Counted from the stretch's first letter, positions 38,331 through 47,249 are shown. The stretch: 64,000 nucleotides of DNA from Phytomonospora endophytica (GCF_014202425.1 NZ_JACHGT010000003.1:434001-498000); one strand, 5' to 3'. Notes: generated from the sequence alone by a model not told the origin. Numbers and translations are program-made.

Positions 38331-39764
38331 TCAGCCGACCGCGCCCTCCATCTGAAGCTCGATGAGGCGGTTGAGCTCAAGGGCGTACTCCATCGGGAGC
38401 TCCTTGGCGATCGGCTCGATGAAGCCGCGCACGATCATGGCCATCGCCTCGTCCTCGGTCAGACCGCGGCTCATCAGGTAGAAGAGCTGGTCGTCGGAGA
38501 TCTTGGAGACGGTCGCCTCGTGGCCCATCTGCACGTCGTCCTCGCGGACGTCGACGTACGGGTAGGTGTCGGAGCGGGAGATGGTGTCGACCAGCAGCGC
38601 GTCGCACTTGACGGTGCTCTTGGCGTGGTGCGCGCCCTCGTTGACCTGGACCAGGCCCCGGTAGGACGTGCGGCCACCGCCGCGCGCGATCGACTTGGAG
38701 ATGATCGAGGAGGACGTGTGCGGCGCCGCGTGGGTCATCTTCGCGCCGGCGTCCTGGTGCTGGCCCTCACCGGCCATCGCCACCGAGAGCACCTCACCCT
38801 TGGCGTGCTCGCCGGTCATGACGACCGCCGGGTACTTCATGGTCACCTTGGAGCCGATGTTGCCGTCGACCCACTCCATGGTCGCGCCCGCCTCGGCGAC
38901 GGCGCGCTTGGTGACCAGGTTGTACACGTTGTTCGACCAGTTCTGGATCGTCGTGTAGCGGCAGCGGCCGCCCTTCTTCACGATGATCTCGACGACCGCC
39001 GAGTGCAGCGAGTCGGAGCTGTAGATCGGCGCGGTGCAGCCTTCGACGTAGTGCACGTAGGCGTTCTCGTCGACGATGATCAGGGTCCGCTCGAACTGGC
39101 CCATGTTCTCGGTGTTGATCCGGAAGTAGGCCTGCAGCGGGATGTCGACGTGCACGCCCGGCGGGACGTAGATGAACGAGCCGCCCGACCACACCGAGGT
39201 GTTCAGCGCGGCGAACTTGTTGTCGCCGACCGGGATGACCGTGCCGAAGTACTCCTTGAAGAGCTCCGGGTGCTCCTTGAGGGCGGTGTCGGTGTCGAGG
39301 AAGATGACACCCTGCTCCTCAAGGTCCTCGCGGATCTTGTGGTAGACCACCTCGGACTCGTACTGGGCGGCCACACCGGCCACGAGGCGCTGCTTCTCGG
39401 CCTCGGGGATGCCCAGACGGTCGTAGGTGTTCTTGATGTCCTCGGGCAGGTCCTCCCACGAGGCGGCCTGCTTCTCCGTGGAGCGCACGAAGTACTTGAT
39501 GTTGTCGAAGTCGATCCCCGACAGGTCCGAGCCCCAGTTCGGCATGGGCTTGCGGCCGAAGAGCTTGAGTCCCTTGAGCCGCAGGTCGAGCATCCACTGC
39601 GGTTCGCTCTTCTTCGCGGAAATGTCGCGGACCACCGCTTCGGACAGGCCGCGCTGCGCCGAGGCGCCCGCGTCGTCCTTGTCGGCCCAGCCGTACTCGT
39701 AGTTACCGAGTGAGGCCAGTACCTCGTCCTGGCTCAGCGGGGCCGGGCTGGTCGTCTCCGTCAT
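38331..39764 (-). CDS. sufB: Fe-S assembly scaffold SufB
   Basis: SufB (477 residues) is the scaffold subunit on which clusters form. The N-terminus [12 protein letters not shown], the block [20 protein letters not shown] (described by key residues), [19 protein letters not shown] and the C-terminal [21 protein letters not shown] are all family hallmarks. The conserved functional cysteine lies in [11 protein letters not shown]. The ATG at 39764 overlaps the sufR stop by 4 nt (ATGA), so the regulator and scaffold are cotranslated. No intein, often found in SufB, is present. Length is normal. Confidence 0.97.
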   Translation of the reverse strand: MTETTSPAPLSQDEVLASLGNYEYGWADKDDAGASAQRGLSEAVVRDISAKKSEPQWMLDLRLKGLKLFGRKPMPNWGSDLSGIDFDNIKYFVRSTEKQAASWEDLPEDIKNTYDRLGIPEAEKQRLVAGVAAQYESEVVYHKIREDLEEQGVIFLDTDTALKEHPELFKEYFGTVIPVGDNKFAALNTSVWSGGSFIYVPPGVHVDIPLQAYFRINTENMGQFERTLIIVDENAYVHYVEGCTAPIYSSDSLHSAVVEIIVKKGGRCRYTTIQNWSNNVYNLVTKRAVAEAGATMEWVDGNIGSKVTMKYPAVVMTGEHAKGEVLSVAMAGEGQHQDAGAKMTHAAPHTSSSIISKSIARGGGRTSYRGLVQVNEGAHHAKSTVKCDALLVDTISRSDTYPYVDVREDDVQMGHEATVSKISDDQLFYLMSRGLTEDEAMAMIVRGFIEPIAKELPMEYALELNRLIELQMEGAVG

Positions 39765-40498
39765 GATTCTCGCGTCCTCAAGTTGTCGACACTGGATTTG
39801 CCTGCGGTAGGCCGGCCCGCCTGGGCGGGGATGTGCGTGGTGCACACGCCGTCGCCGTTGGCGATCGTGGCCAGCCTCTGTACGTGTGTACCCACCAGTC
39901 GGCCGATCACCTCTGTCTCGGCCTCGCACAGCTGCGGGAACTCCGCGGCGACGTGCGCGACCGGGCAGTGGTGCTGGCACAGCTGCCCGCCGGTGGCGAT
40001 CGCCGAGGCCGAGGCAGCGTACCCCTCGTGAGAGAGGGCGTCGGCCAGGGCGGTCGCCCTGGCCACGGGGTCCTCGCCCGCGCCGTCCATCGCGGTGCGG
40101 CACCGCTCTTCGAGGCGGGCGACCTGTTCGGCGGCGAAAGCGCCGACGGCCGCGGGCCCGGAGGTGCGGGAGATCCACCGGAGGGCGTCGGCGGCGAGGT
40201 TGTCGTAGGTGTGGGGGAACGTGTCGCGCGCGGCGTCGGTGAGGCGGTAGGCCTTCGCCGGACGGCCGCGACCGCGGCCCGCCGTGGCCGACGGCTCGCG
40301 CGCCTCGACCAGACCGTCGACGGTCAGCGCGTCGAGGTGCTTGCGCACCCCGTGGGCGGTCAGACCGAGAACGGCGGCGAGTTCGGCGGCCGTGGCGTGC
40401 CCTCGTTCGAGCAGCAGCTGGGCGACTCGCTGGCGCGTGCGACCGTCGGGGGTGGCACAGCCGCTCCCCGTCCGTTCGATCGCCAGGTCGAATTCCAC
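39761..40498 (-). CDS. sufR: SUF operon regulator SufR
   Basis: SufR (245 residues) is a winged-helix repressor that senses cluster status through its own [4Fe-4S] cluster. The HTH lies at about residues 20-65 ([21 protein letters not shown]). Candidate cluster cysteines are C174 and C178 in [13 protein letters not shown]191 in FPQLCEAE and C219 in GDGVCTTH, the known SufR spacing. The GTG at 40498 is preferred to the ATG at 40534, because the -10-like TAACAC (40511-40506) and a SufR-like site would otherwise lie inside the gene. The transcript would then be leaderless. It is the first gene of the operon and overlaps sufB. Confidence 0.92.
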   Translation of the reverse strand: MEFDLAIERTGSGCATPDGRTRQRVAQLLLERGHATAAELAAVLGLTAHGVRKHLDALTVDGLVEAREPSATAGRGRGRPAKAYRLTDAARDTFPHTYDNLAADALRWISRTSGPAAVGAFAAEQVARLEERCRTAMDGAGEDPVARATALADALSHEGYAASASAIATGGQLCQHHCPVAHVAAEFPQLCEAETEVIGRLVGTHVQRLATIANGDGVCTTHIPAQAGRPTAGKSSVDNLRTRES

Positions 40499-40513
40499 AA
40501 CCCAAGTGTTACC
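40494..40513 (-). promoter_or_regulatory. suf promoter with SufR-like operator
   Basis: On the minus strand ACACT-N5-TGTGG begins at 40509. From memory, the mycobacterial SufR site is ACACT-N5-TGTGA. On the plus strand the same place reads CAAC-N6-GTTA. The site overlaps TAACAC (40511-40506), which lies 7 nt before the sufR GTG, so binding would block the promoter and autoregulate the operon. Confidence 0.5.
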
Positions 40514-40749
40514 TATTTCGTCCGAGCACGCCATGGAGGGGTCCCGTGAAGGCGATCACGAAGGGCACCCTTACCGGCTCTGACCTGGGCGGTCATCACC
40601 CTGTCGCCCGTTCGGGCGCCCGGAGGGGAAGGCTTTCCCGCCCTCGGACCGTCGCACCCTCACCCCGGATCGCTGATTTCGACCCGACGTAGAAGTTCAC
40701 CCCTACCCGCGCTCGGCGCGGCTCGCCCGGCCCCGTAGCCTGTGGCGTT

Positions 40750-41688
40750 GTGTCACCTACGTGGGTCCGGCGTATCGCGCTGATCAACATCATCGCCAAT
40801 GTCGCCATCGTCATCACCGGCGGGGCCGTCCGGCTGACCGGTTCGGGGCTCGGCTGCCCGAGCTGGCCGAACTGCTCCCCCGAATCCTTTCACGCGACCG
40901 CCGAGATGGGCATTCACGGCGCGATCGAGTGGGGGAACCGGCTCTTCGGCGTCGTCGTCGGGATCATCGCGGGTGTGGGCGTGCTCGCCGCGATCTTGCG
41001 CAAGCCCCGGCGGAAGTCGCTGCTGAAGCTGTCGCTGATGCTGTTCGTCGGGATCCCGATCCAGGCGATCATCGGGATGGTCACGGTCGTGTCGGGCCTG
41101 AACCCGTGGACGGTGGCCGGGCACTTCCTGGCCACGATCGTCGTGCTCGTCGCGGCGGTGGCATTCTGGGTGCGCTCGGGCGAGCCCGACGGCCCGGCCC
41201 GGTTGATCGTGCCCACACCGATCCGGCTGGGCGCGTGGGCGATCGTCGCGGCCGCGGCGGCCACGATCCTGGTCGGCACGATGGTGACCGGCAGCGGACC
41301 GCACGGCGGCGACCCCGACACCCCGCGCCTGAACATCGACGGGCATCTCATCACGCAGTTGCACGCCGACATGGTGTTCCTGCTGATCGGACTGTCGGTG
41401 GCGATGCTGCTGGCACTCAAGGCGCTCAAGGCGCCGGCCACCGTGGTCCGCGCGGGGTACTGGCTGATCGCTGTCGAGCTCGCGCAGGGCGCGATCGGCT
41501 ATGTCCAGTACTTCACGAACCTGCCGGAGATCCTGGTCGGCGCGCACATGCTGGGTGCGGCGGTGCTGTGGATCGCGGCCTTGCTGCTGCTGTTCCGGAC
41601 GCGGGTGCGTGATCTCGCCGAGTCGCCGCACGCGCCGGTGCCCGATCCGCGGCCGGCGACGACGCCTGCGGAACTCTCCGTCGGATAA
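40750..41688 (+). CDS. ctaA: heme A synthase (CtaA/COX15)
   Basis: CtaA (312 residues) converts heme O to heme A for cytochrome c oxidase. It has eight predicted membrane helices. The first external loop has the cysteine pair C36 and C42 in GLGCPSWPNC after GGAVRLTGSG, a CtaA hallmark. Histidines that ligate heme are visible in MGIHGAIEWGNR, VAGHFLAT, TQLHADM and VGAHMLGA. The GTG at 40750 lacks a ribosome site; TAGCCT (40736-40741) ends 8 nt before it, suggesting leaderless transcription. It is divergent from the suf operon, and the farnesyltransferase ctaB is not in the window. Placement beside suf is common in actinobacteria. Confidence 0.94.
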   Translation: MSPTWVRRIALINIIANVAIVITGGAVRLTGSGLGCPSWPNCSPESFHATAEMGIHGAIEWGNRLFGVVVGIIAGVGVLAAILRKPRRKSLLKLSLMLFVGIPIQAIIGMVTVVSGLNPWTVAGHFLATIVVLVAAVAFWVRSGEPDGPARLIVPTPIRLGAWAIVAAAAATILVGTMVTGSGPHGGDPDTPRLNIDGHLITQLHADMVFLLIGLSVAMLLALKALKAPATVVRAGYWLIAVELAQGAIGYVQYFTNLPEILVGAHMLGAAVLWIAALLLLFRTRVRDLAESPHAPVPDPRPATTPAELSVG

Positions 41689-41750
41689 GCGACCCGACGA
41701 AGATTCGCATTTCCCTCTGCGTCGTCGCTGGTGGACGCTAATTTCAGTCC

Positions 41751-42731
41751 ATGGACGGCGAGGTTGTGGGGGCCACGCCGCCGGGGGTGACCGGCGGTGG
41801 CGCGGACGCGCTCACCGGTCTGGCTTTTCTCCTGGTGCCCGATTCCGTGGCGTATCAAGCGATCCTGGGTGTGCTGGCCGAGGAGCCGGAGTGTTCGCGG
41901 ACGGCGGCGGAGGTCGCCGAGGCGCTGGGCGCGGACCGGGCCATTGTGGAGTCGCGGCTGGTGGAGCTGGTCGGGTGGGGCGACGTTTCGCGGAGTGCCG
42001 AGGTGCGGACTGTCGCGGAGTACCGGGCGGGCGCGGTTCGTTTCGGCCTGTCGGAGCTGGGCGGCCGGGTGTGGCGCGAGGTGTGCCGGACGAGTGTCAC
42101 GGCGGCGCCTGAGCCGGTGACCGAACCGGTCGATCGCGAGGGCTTGCTGGAACTGGCGCGTCGTTTCGATGAGTGTTCGGATGCCGAGGCGGTCGCGCTG
42201 TACGCGGCGACGATCGGTCTCCCCACGCCTCTTCCGGGACCCGGAACCTTCGACACCGAAGCACACGACGGGTTCACCGACGTAGGCACAAGCGGGAACC
42301 ACGAGTCCCGCGCCCACCACGCCGGGGACGACCAGTCCCCCACCCGCGACGCCGGGCGCGGCGAAACCTTCGCCCGCCCAGGCCGGGGACCGGACACCGC
42401 GGCGGGACCGCAGCCCGACCCCATGCCTCTCAAGCGGTTTCGTTCGCCGCCGCCGTCGGTGGAGCTTCAGGGTGCTTGTGCTGACCTTGCCCGTCGGCGT
42501 CTTTCGTCGTCGGCGTTCGTGCTGTTGGTGGGGTTGGTGGGTCGTGCGCTGGCGCGGACGTCGCCGGGGTCGGATGGCTATGTGGCGGATGAGTCGTGTG
42601 GTCTGGAGCTGCAGCTGTTGCACTCTCCTGGCTCGTCGACGTCTTTGTTCGGTGTGGACGGGACGTTGACGTTGGATGGTTTCAAGCTTCGGTTGTCGGT
42701 ATTGCCGGCTGAGGACCCGGGGGCCTTGTGA
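41751..42731 (+). CDS. JetA-like (DUF2397-related) protein, shortened
   Basis: This 326-residue protein resembles the two ends of DUF2397, the kleisin-like JetA subunit of Wadjet type III. The N-terminal winged-helix part runs from VAYQAILGVL to WGDVSRSAEVRTVAEYRAGAVRFGLS (about 34-105; key residues WG-V--AE-RTV). The C-terminal part, about 245-320, matches the DUF2397 end with DGTLTLDGFKLRL. The normal central core is missing and replaced by a Gly/Asp/Arg-rich linker made from a degenerate 30-bp tandem repeat. TAATTT (41739-41744) plus 6 nt and ATG is a good leaderless promoter. It overlaps the next gene by 1-4 nt. Family assignment is by eye and moderately certain. Confidence 0.6.
   Translation: MDGEVVGATPPGVTGGGADALTGLAFLLVPDSVAYQAILGVLAEEPECSRTAAEVAEALGADRAIVESRLVELVGWGDVSRSAEVRTVAEYRAGAVRFGLSELGGRVWREVCRTSVTAAPEPVTEPVDREGLLELARRFDECSDAEAVALYAATIGLPTPLPGPGTFDTEAHDGFTDVGTSGNHESRAHHAGDDQSPTRDAGRGETFARPGRGPDTAAGPQPDPMPLKRFRSPPPSVELQGACADLARRRLSSSAFVLLVGLVGRALARTSPGSDGYVADESCGLELQLLHSPGSSTSLFGVDGTLTLDGFKLRLSVLPAEDPGAL
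42298..42387 (+). repeat. three degenerate 30-bp tandem repeats in the JetA-like gene
   Basis: Units 42298-42327, 42328-42357 and 42358-42387 share AGTCCC-like starts, a CCCnC centre and a GCCGGG end. In frame they encode ten-residue units HESRAHHAGD, DQSPTRDAGR and GETFARPGRG. They form the linker that replaces the usual core domain. Confidence 0.6.
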
Positions 42732-43264
42732 TGGGCGGCGGGCGGGCGCGAGGGGATGCGCGGGTGACCGCGCTCGTCGATGCCCTCTCCGTGACACCGC
42801 TGGTCCCGGCCGGGCATGACCTGTTCGAACCGCTGAGTGCCTTCACGGCCGGTGTGGACGAGCGGTTGCGGGCGTCCGGGCGCGGTTTGCGGGTGGGCCG
42901 GGGCTTTCTGCGTCTCGTCGATGCGGGGACGGCGGGCCTGAAGGGCCCCGACGGTGTGCCGTTGTCGCCGCGTGTCTATGCGTGTCTGGTGCTGACCGCC
43001 GTGGTCTTGTCGGCCGCGCCTTCGCGGCTGCCCGTCACCGAGCTCGCCGCGCGGGTGACCGCCGTGGCCGTCGAGGCGGGAATCGACGTCGGCGCCGAGG
43101 GGCCCGAGCGGTGGCGGGCGTCGCTGGTCGCGGCTTTGGCCGTGCTGCGCGACTGGGGCGTGGTGTTCGAGGTGGACGGTGATCCGGCCGCGTACGCGTT
43201 CGATCCGGCGGCCGAGGCGCTGCTGGGGATCGACGCGGCGCTGGCGGGCGCGGTGGTGTGCTGA
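42731..43264 (+). CDS. JetB-like (DUF2398-related) winged-helix protein
   Basis: This 177-residue protein is the small middle gene of the cassette. Its pattern (ALVDALSVTPLVP at the start, GRGFLRLVDAG, then SPRVYACLVLTAVVLSAAPSRL and LVAALAVLRDWGVVFEVDGD) follows the order of DUF2398/TIGR02678, the MksE-like JetB of Wadjet type III, where an RRRYVLLCLALAALE-type helix and a LLxxLGVL turn are typical. It is about half the usual DUF2398 length. The ATG at 42731 overlaps the previous stop by 1 nt; a GTG at 42728 gives a 4-nt overlap and is equally possible. It is separated from the JetC-like gene by 16 nt. No catalytic motif is expected. Confidence 0.55.
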   Translation: MGGGRARGDARVTALVDALSVTPLVPAGHDLFEPLSAFTAGVDERLRASGRGLRVGRGFLRLVDAGTAGLKGPDGVPLSPRVYACLVLTAVVLSAAPSRLPVTELAARVTAVAVEAGIDVGAEGPERWRASLVAALAVLRDWGVVFEVDGDPAAYAFDPAAEALLGIDAALAGAVVC

Positions 43265-43280
43265 CCGAGAGGGGCGGGCG

Positions 43281-46200
43281 ATGAGCGTCGACGAGATCGC
43301 GAGGCCGGTGCGGGGCGTCGAAAGGCTCGGCCCGCTGAACCGGTGGCGCTTGAGCCGGGCCGGTGTGCACGGCCTCGCCGGGCTGGACGAGGTCCTCACC
43401 TGCGGGGGCGGGCGGCTTCTGCTCCGGGGCGGGGCGCGCGCGTCGGAGGTGCTGCGTGCGTTGTTCCTGCCCCTCGACGCCGATCCACGCCGGGCCGGCG
43501 GGACCGGGGTGGTGTGGCTGGAGTTCACCCGCGGCGGTGAGGTCCACGTCCTCGGCGCGGCCGTGACGATGGGCCGCGCGCGTTTCTTCGCGACGCCGGT
43601 GCCGGTCGGCGACTCGCTGCCACTGCACGACCCGGCGCGCCGTCCGGGCGCCACCGACCTGCCGGGGCTGGTCGGGGCGGGCGCGGTCTTCGACGACCCG
43701 GCCGACTATCTGGCGCGGGTCGCGTCGGTGTTCGGGCCCGCCGCCGAGCGTTTGCGTGATGTGGTGTCGGCCTTGCGCGGGCTGCGGGAGCCGGACCGGT
43801 TGTCGGGTGCGGGAGGGGTCCGGGCGGTCCTGCCGACACTCGACCCCGTCGGTGTCGAGGCCTGCGCCGACGCGCTGGCCGAGTTGCGGGCCTCCCGGAC
43901 CGCGCTCGACCGCGTCACGAACGTTTGCGCGGCCGTCGGCGAGATCACCTCCGCCCATCACGTCTACCTGCGCGCGCTCCTCGCCGAGCGGGCCGGTCGT
44001 CTGCGGTCGGCGCGGTCGGCCCACGGGGAGGCCGAGCGCCGGATGCTTGCGGCGAGCGCCGATGTCGCCCGTGCCGAGTGCGCGTCGCGGGAGTCGGCCG
44101 AGCGGATGCGGTCGGCTTCGGTGACGGGTGGCGACGGGGAGTTGCGGGCGCGGTGGCGTGAGTTGTCGGTGGTGCGGGATCTCGATGCCCGCATCGGTGG
44201 CTGGAACAGTGGTGAGACGGCGCTCGTCCTCGGTGAGCTCGCGGCTTTGCGGGCGGCCTGGGAGCGCACGGTCTCTCTCGCGGGTTCGCTCGGGTCCGGG
44301 CCGGTTCTGCCGGGTTCACCGCCCGAGCCGGACGGGGAGAGTCCGGCGGCGCTGGGACCGTCGCTCGAACGGTGGCGGCGGGTGGTGCGGGCGGCGGCGG
44401 GCGATCTGGCGCGGCTGGCGGCGGAGGCGCGTGCGCTGCGGGACGGGCAGGAGGCGTGGTCGCGGGCACGGGCCGTGGCTCATGAGGCCGCGCGTCGCAC
44501 GGGCGAGTTCGAGGCGCGGGCGGTGGAGGCGCATCGGCGGGTGAAGGCCGCCGAGGTGCGGTTGGCCGCGGGCGAGCGCGCTCATCGCGCGGAGCGGGCG
44601 GCGTGGGCGGAGTCGGCTGGGCTCGATCCGGCCGGTGCGCCGGAGGCGGTGGCTGCGCCGGTGTTGGCGCGGCTCGCCGCCGACGAGGAGGCCGCCCGGG
44701 CGAGGCTGGCGGTACTGACGGAGGCGCTGCGTGAGGCGGCCACCGAGCGCGCCGCGGTCTCGGCGCCCGAGTCGGGGCGTGGGGTGGCGCCGTGGCATCT
44801 GCGGGTGGAGTTCGCGCGGGGTGTGAGTCCGGCGGGGCAGGCCGGACTGGAGGCCGCGCTGCAGGCGAGTGGGTTGCTGGACGCGCGGCTCGTCGGGGAC
44901 ACGCGGGTGAGCGATCCGTACGCGCGTGGGGTGTCGGTGGCGGTGGGTGAACCGGTGGCGGGGGCGAGTCTGGCGGATGTGTTGCGGCCGCTGGATGAGG
45001 GTGACGCGCGGCTCGCGGGGATGTTGCGCGGGATCGGGCTTGGCGAGTCGGCGGCGGCGCATTGGCTCGGTCTGGACGGGCGCTGGCGGCTCGGGCCGGT
45101 GCGCGGGGTGGCGCGCAAGGCTCGCGCCGAGATGATCGGTGCCGGTAATCGCGCCGACGCGCGTGCCCGTCGGCTGGAACGGATAGATGAGCGCATCGCG
45201 GCTCTCGGCGCCGAGTTGGGCGCGGTGACGTCGGTGGGTGAGCGGGTTCGGCGGGATCGCGGCGGGCTCGGCGAGTTGCTCGCGGGCGCACCGGATCCGC
45301 AGCGGCTGTGGCGGGCCTCGGCCCGGCTCGCGGCCGCGCGCGCGGAGGCCGAGCGTCTCGACGCGGAGGTCGCCGCCGCGAGGGACGCGGAGTCGCGTGC
45401 CAGGTCCGCTGCCGCCGCGTTGCGGGAGGGGGCCGATCCGGCGCGGGCCGACGTGGCCGCGCTCGCCGAGCGGGCCGTGCACGCCGAGCGGCTCGCCGAT
45501 CGGGTGGCGGCGGCCGCGGAGTCGGCGTCCCGGCTCGCCGCGCGGGTGGGCGCCTATGCCTCGCGTGATTCGGCCTGGGAGTGGTTGCGGGAGCGTCGCG
45601 CGACCGCCGAGGCGGGGTACCGCGCGGTTCGGGCGGGGGAATCGCACTGGCCGCCGCCGTCGGACCTGGTCGACGCCTACGGATGCCGCCGTGACGCGCT
45701 GGCGCGTGCGCGTGCCGCGCTCGACGTGGCGCGGTCGGTGCTGGAGTCGCGGGCCGAGGCGGTCGGTGTCGCGGTGGCGGAGGTGCGGCTCGTCGCCGAG
45801 CGGCTCGGTATCGACGGGGATGAGGCGCCGGGCGGTTCTTCGGAGGACGCGGGGACCGCCGAGAGCCAGTTCCGCGCGGTCGTCGAGCGGCACCGGGCGG
45901 TGCTCGCCGGGCATCCGGTGACCGTCGGGCGCGCCGACGGGATCGTGACCGTGGAGGTGCACGACGCCGACGGGCTCGGTGCGGCCGTCGAGGCGCGGGC
46001 CGATCAGGTCGCCGACCGGGAGTTTCGGCTGGACCGCTGGTACGGGCGGCTCGCCGGGGACATGGCCGAACGGGTCGGTTTCATCGACGCCGTGCTCGCG
46101 CGGCTGGCGGCGATCCTGGAGCGGACGGGCGACGGGGCCGTCACGTGGACCGCGCCGGAGCACGCGACCGCGCTGGCGTTGCTGCGGGCGAAGCGCGATG

Positions 46201-46607
46201 CCTCGCAGGAGGCGCAGTTGCGCGGGATCATCGCCGGGCTCGTCGCCGGACACGCGCGGCCGTGCGCGGCGAGCGTGCGGGCCGCGCTGGATCCGCGCGG
46301 CTGGGGTCGGCTCGACGCGGTCGGCGACCCGCTGGAACTGGGGTTGTGCGCCTTGGCGGCGCTGTACGACGTGTCCGGCGCCGACGGGTCGGCGCGGCTG
46401 GTCGCGCTCGACGGCCTCGACGAGGAGACCGTGGAGAAGGTGCTGCCGTTGCTGGCGGTGCTCGACGTCGACCTGCTCGCCGCCGGGCCCGGGTTGTGGG
46501 GGCACGTCGGGACGTTGCGGGAGCTGGACGCCTATGAGGTCCTCGGGGGCGGGGACGACGCGGTGGCGGTGCGGCTGCGCTGGAACGGCACCCGCACCGC
46601 CGGGTGA
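43281..46607 (+). CDS. JetC-like SMC/SbcC-type coiled-coil protein with degenerate ATPase motifs
   Basis: This 1108-residue protein follows TIGR02680/JetC of Wadjet type III. The start RWRLSRAGVHGLAGLDEVL and RLLLRG align with the canonical N-terminal ATPase lobe, and TGVVWLEF follows as in the family. Where RLLLRGxNGxGKS is expected, residues 45-61 read RLLLRGGARASEVLRAL: the P-loop glycines, lysine and serine are all gone. Near the C-terminus (about 1040-1050) the Walker B equivalent reads RLVALDGLDEE, lacking the catalytic glutamate after Asp. Between them lie two long Ala/Arg/Glu-rich coiled coils (about 190-480 and 590-800). GAGAGGGG precedes the ATG. The frame is uninterrupted. No nuclease gene follows. 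ATP hydrolysis is therefore unlikely unless supplied by a partner. Confidence 0.65.
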   Translation: MSVDEIARPVRGVERLGPLNRWRLSRAGVHGLAGLDEVLTCGGGRLLLRGGARASEVLRALFLPLDADPRRAGGTGVVWLEFTRGGEVHVLGAAVTMGRARFFATPVPVGDSLPLHDPARRPGATDLPGLVGAGAVFDDPADYLARVASVFGPAAERLRDVVSALRGLREPDRLSGAGGVRAVLPTLDPVGVEACADALAELRASRTALDRVTNVCAAVGEITSAHHVYLRALLAERAGRLRSARSAHGEAERRMLAASADVARAECASRESAERMRSASVTGGDGELRARWRELSVVRDLDARIGGWNSGETALVLGELAALRAAWERTVSLAGSLGSGPVLPGSPPEPDGESPAALGPSLERWRRVVRAAAGDLARLAAEARALRDGQEAWSRARAVAHEAARRTGEFEARAVEAHRRVKAAEVRLAAGERAHRAERAAWAESAGLDPAGAPEAVAAPVLARLAADEEAARARLAVLTEALREAATERAAVSAPESGRGVAPWHLRVEFARGVSPAGQAGLEAALQASGLLDARLVGDTRVSDPYARGVSVAVGEPVAGASLADVLRPLDEGDARLAGMLRGIGLGESAAAHWLGLDGRWRLGPVRGVARKARAEMIGAGNRADARARRLERIDERIAALGAELGAVTSVGERVRRDRGGLGELLAGAPDPQRLWRASARLAAARAEAERLDAEVAAARDAESRARSAAAALREGADPARADVAALAERAVHAERLADRVAAAAESASRLAARVGAYASRDSAWEWLRERRATAEAGYRAVRAGESHWPPPSDLVDAYGCRRDALARARAALDVARSVLESRAEAVGVAVAEVRLVAERLGIDGDEAPGGSSEDAGTAESQFRAVVERHRAVLAGHPVTVGRADGIVTVEVHDADGLGAAVEARADQVADREFRLDRWYGRLAGDMAERVGFIDAVLARLAAILERTGDGAVTWTAPEHATALALLRAKRDASQEAQLRGIIAGLVAGHARPCAASVRAALDPRGWGRLDAVGDPLELGLCALAALYDVSGADGSARLVALDGLDEETVEKVLPLLAVLDVDLLAAGPGLWGHVGTLRELDAYEVLGGGDDAVAVRLRWNGTRTAG

Positions 46608-47249
46608 TCAGTCGAAGATCGGGCCCTGGGTGCGGGTCCGTTTGATCTCGTAGAAGCCGGGGATGCCGGCGACCATGAGCGTGCCGTCCCACAGTTGCAG
46701 CGCGGCCTCGCCCTTCGGCGCCGGGGTGACGACGGGGCCGAAGAAGGCGACACGCGCGCCGTCGGCGCCGGCCACGGCGATGACGGGCGTCCCGACGTCT
46801 TCGCCGACGAGGCCGATGCCCTCGGCGTGCGACGCGCGCAGGGCCTCGTCGTTGTCCTCGTTGTAGGCGGCCTCGGCCAGTTCCTTCGGCAGGCCGACGT
46901 CGGCGAGGGCGCCTTCGAGCAGTTCGCGGCTCATCTCCTCCTTGTTGAGGTGGATGCGCGTGCCGAGGGCGGTGTAGAGGTCGCCGAGGACCTCGTCACC
47001 GTGCGCCTTCGCCGCGGCGATGAGGACGCGCACGGAGTACCAGCCCCGGACGACGACGGCGTCGTGGTACTCCGGCGGCAGGTCACGGCCCTCGTTGAGG
47101 ACGGCGAGGCTCATGACGTGCCAGTTCACGGTGATCTCGGGCCGCTGCCGCTTGACCTCGTGCACCCAGCGGGACGTCATCCAGGCCCAGGGGCAGATGG
47201 GGTCGAACCAGAAGTCGGCGGTTTGGTCTCGGGTTTCATGCACAGACAT
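46608..47249 (-). CDS. DsbA-family mycothiol-dependent nitroreductase-like protein
   Basis: This 213-residue thioredoxin-fold protein closely follows mycobacterial Rv2466c. Shared blocks include DFWFDPICPWAWMTSRWVHE, VMSLAVLNEGRDLP, GEDVGTPVIAV, VAFFGPV and the C-terminal FYEIKRTRT (described by key residues). The active site is C19-P-W-A22: the second cysteine of the CPWC motif is alanine, so it should act as a monothiol mycothiol-dependent enzyme. The ATG at 47249 lies 7 nt after the -10-like TAGTCT (47262-47257), consistent with leaderless transcription. The promoter and first codons are partly duplicated at 48.6 kb. Its natural substrate is unknown. Confidence 0.88.
   Translation of the reverse strand: MSVHETRDQTADFWFDPICPWAWMTSRWVHEVKRQRPEITVNWHVMSLAVLNEGRDLPPEYHDAVVVRGWYSVRVLIAAAKAHGDEVLGDLYTALGTRIHLNKEEMSRELLEGALADVGLPKELAEAAYNEDNDEALRASHAEGIGLVGEDVGTPVIAVAGADGARVAFFGPVVTPAPKGEAALQLWDGTLMVAGIPGFYEIKRTRTQGPIFD

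Noticed and set aside
40605-40618. CGCCCG-TT-CGGGCG as a terminator between suf and ctaA
   Set aside because: Only six base pairs with a two-base loop, located between divergent genes where no terminator is needed.
42578-43654. 358-codon minus-strand frame in the Jet-like region
   Set aside because: Arg/Pro-rich shadow crossing the boundaries of two plus-strand genes whose overlaps and ribosome sites support the plus strand.
41751-46607. Reading the cassette as a standard active Wadjet defence locus
   Set aside because: The P-loop lysine and Walker B glutamate of the JetC-like protein are missing and no JetD gene follows, so a normal plasmid-cleaving system is not supported.
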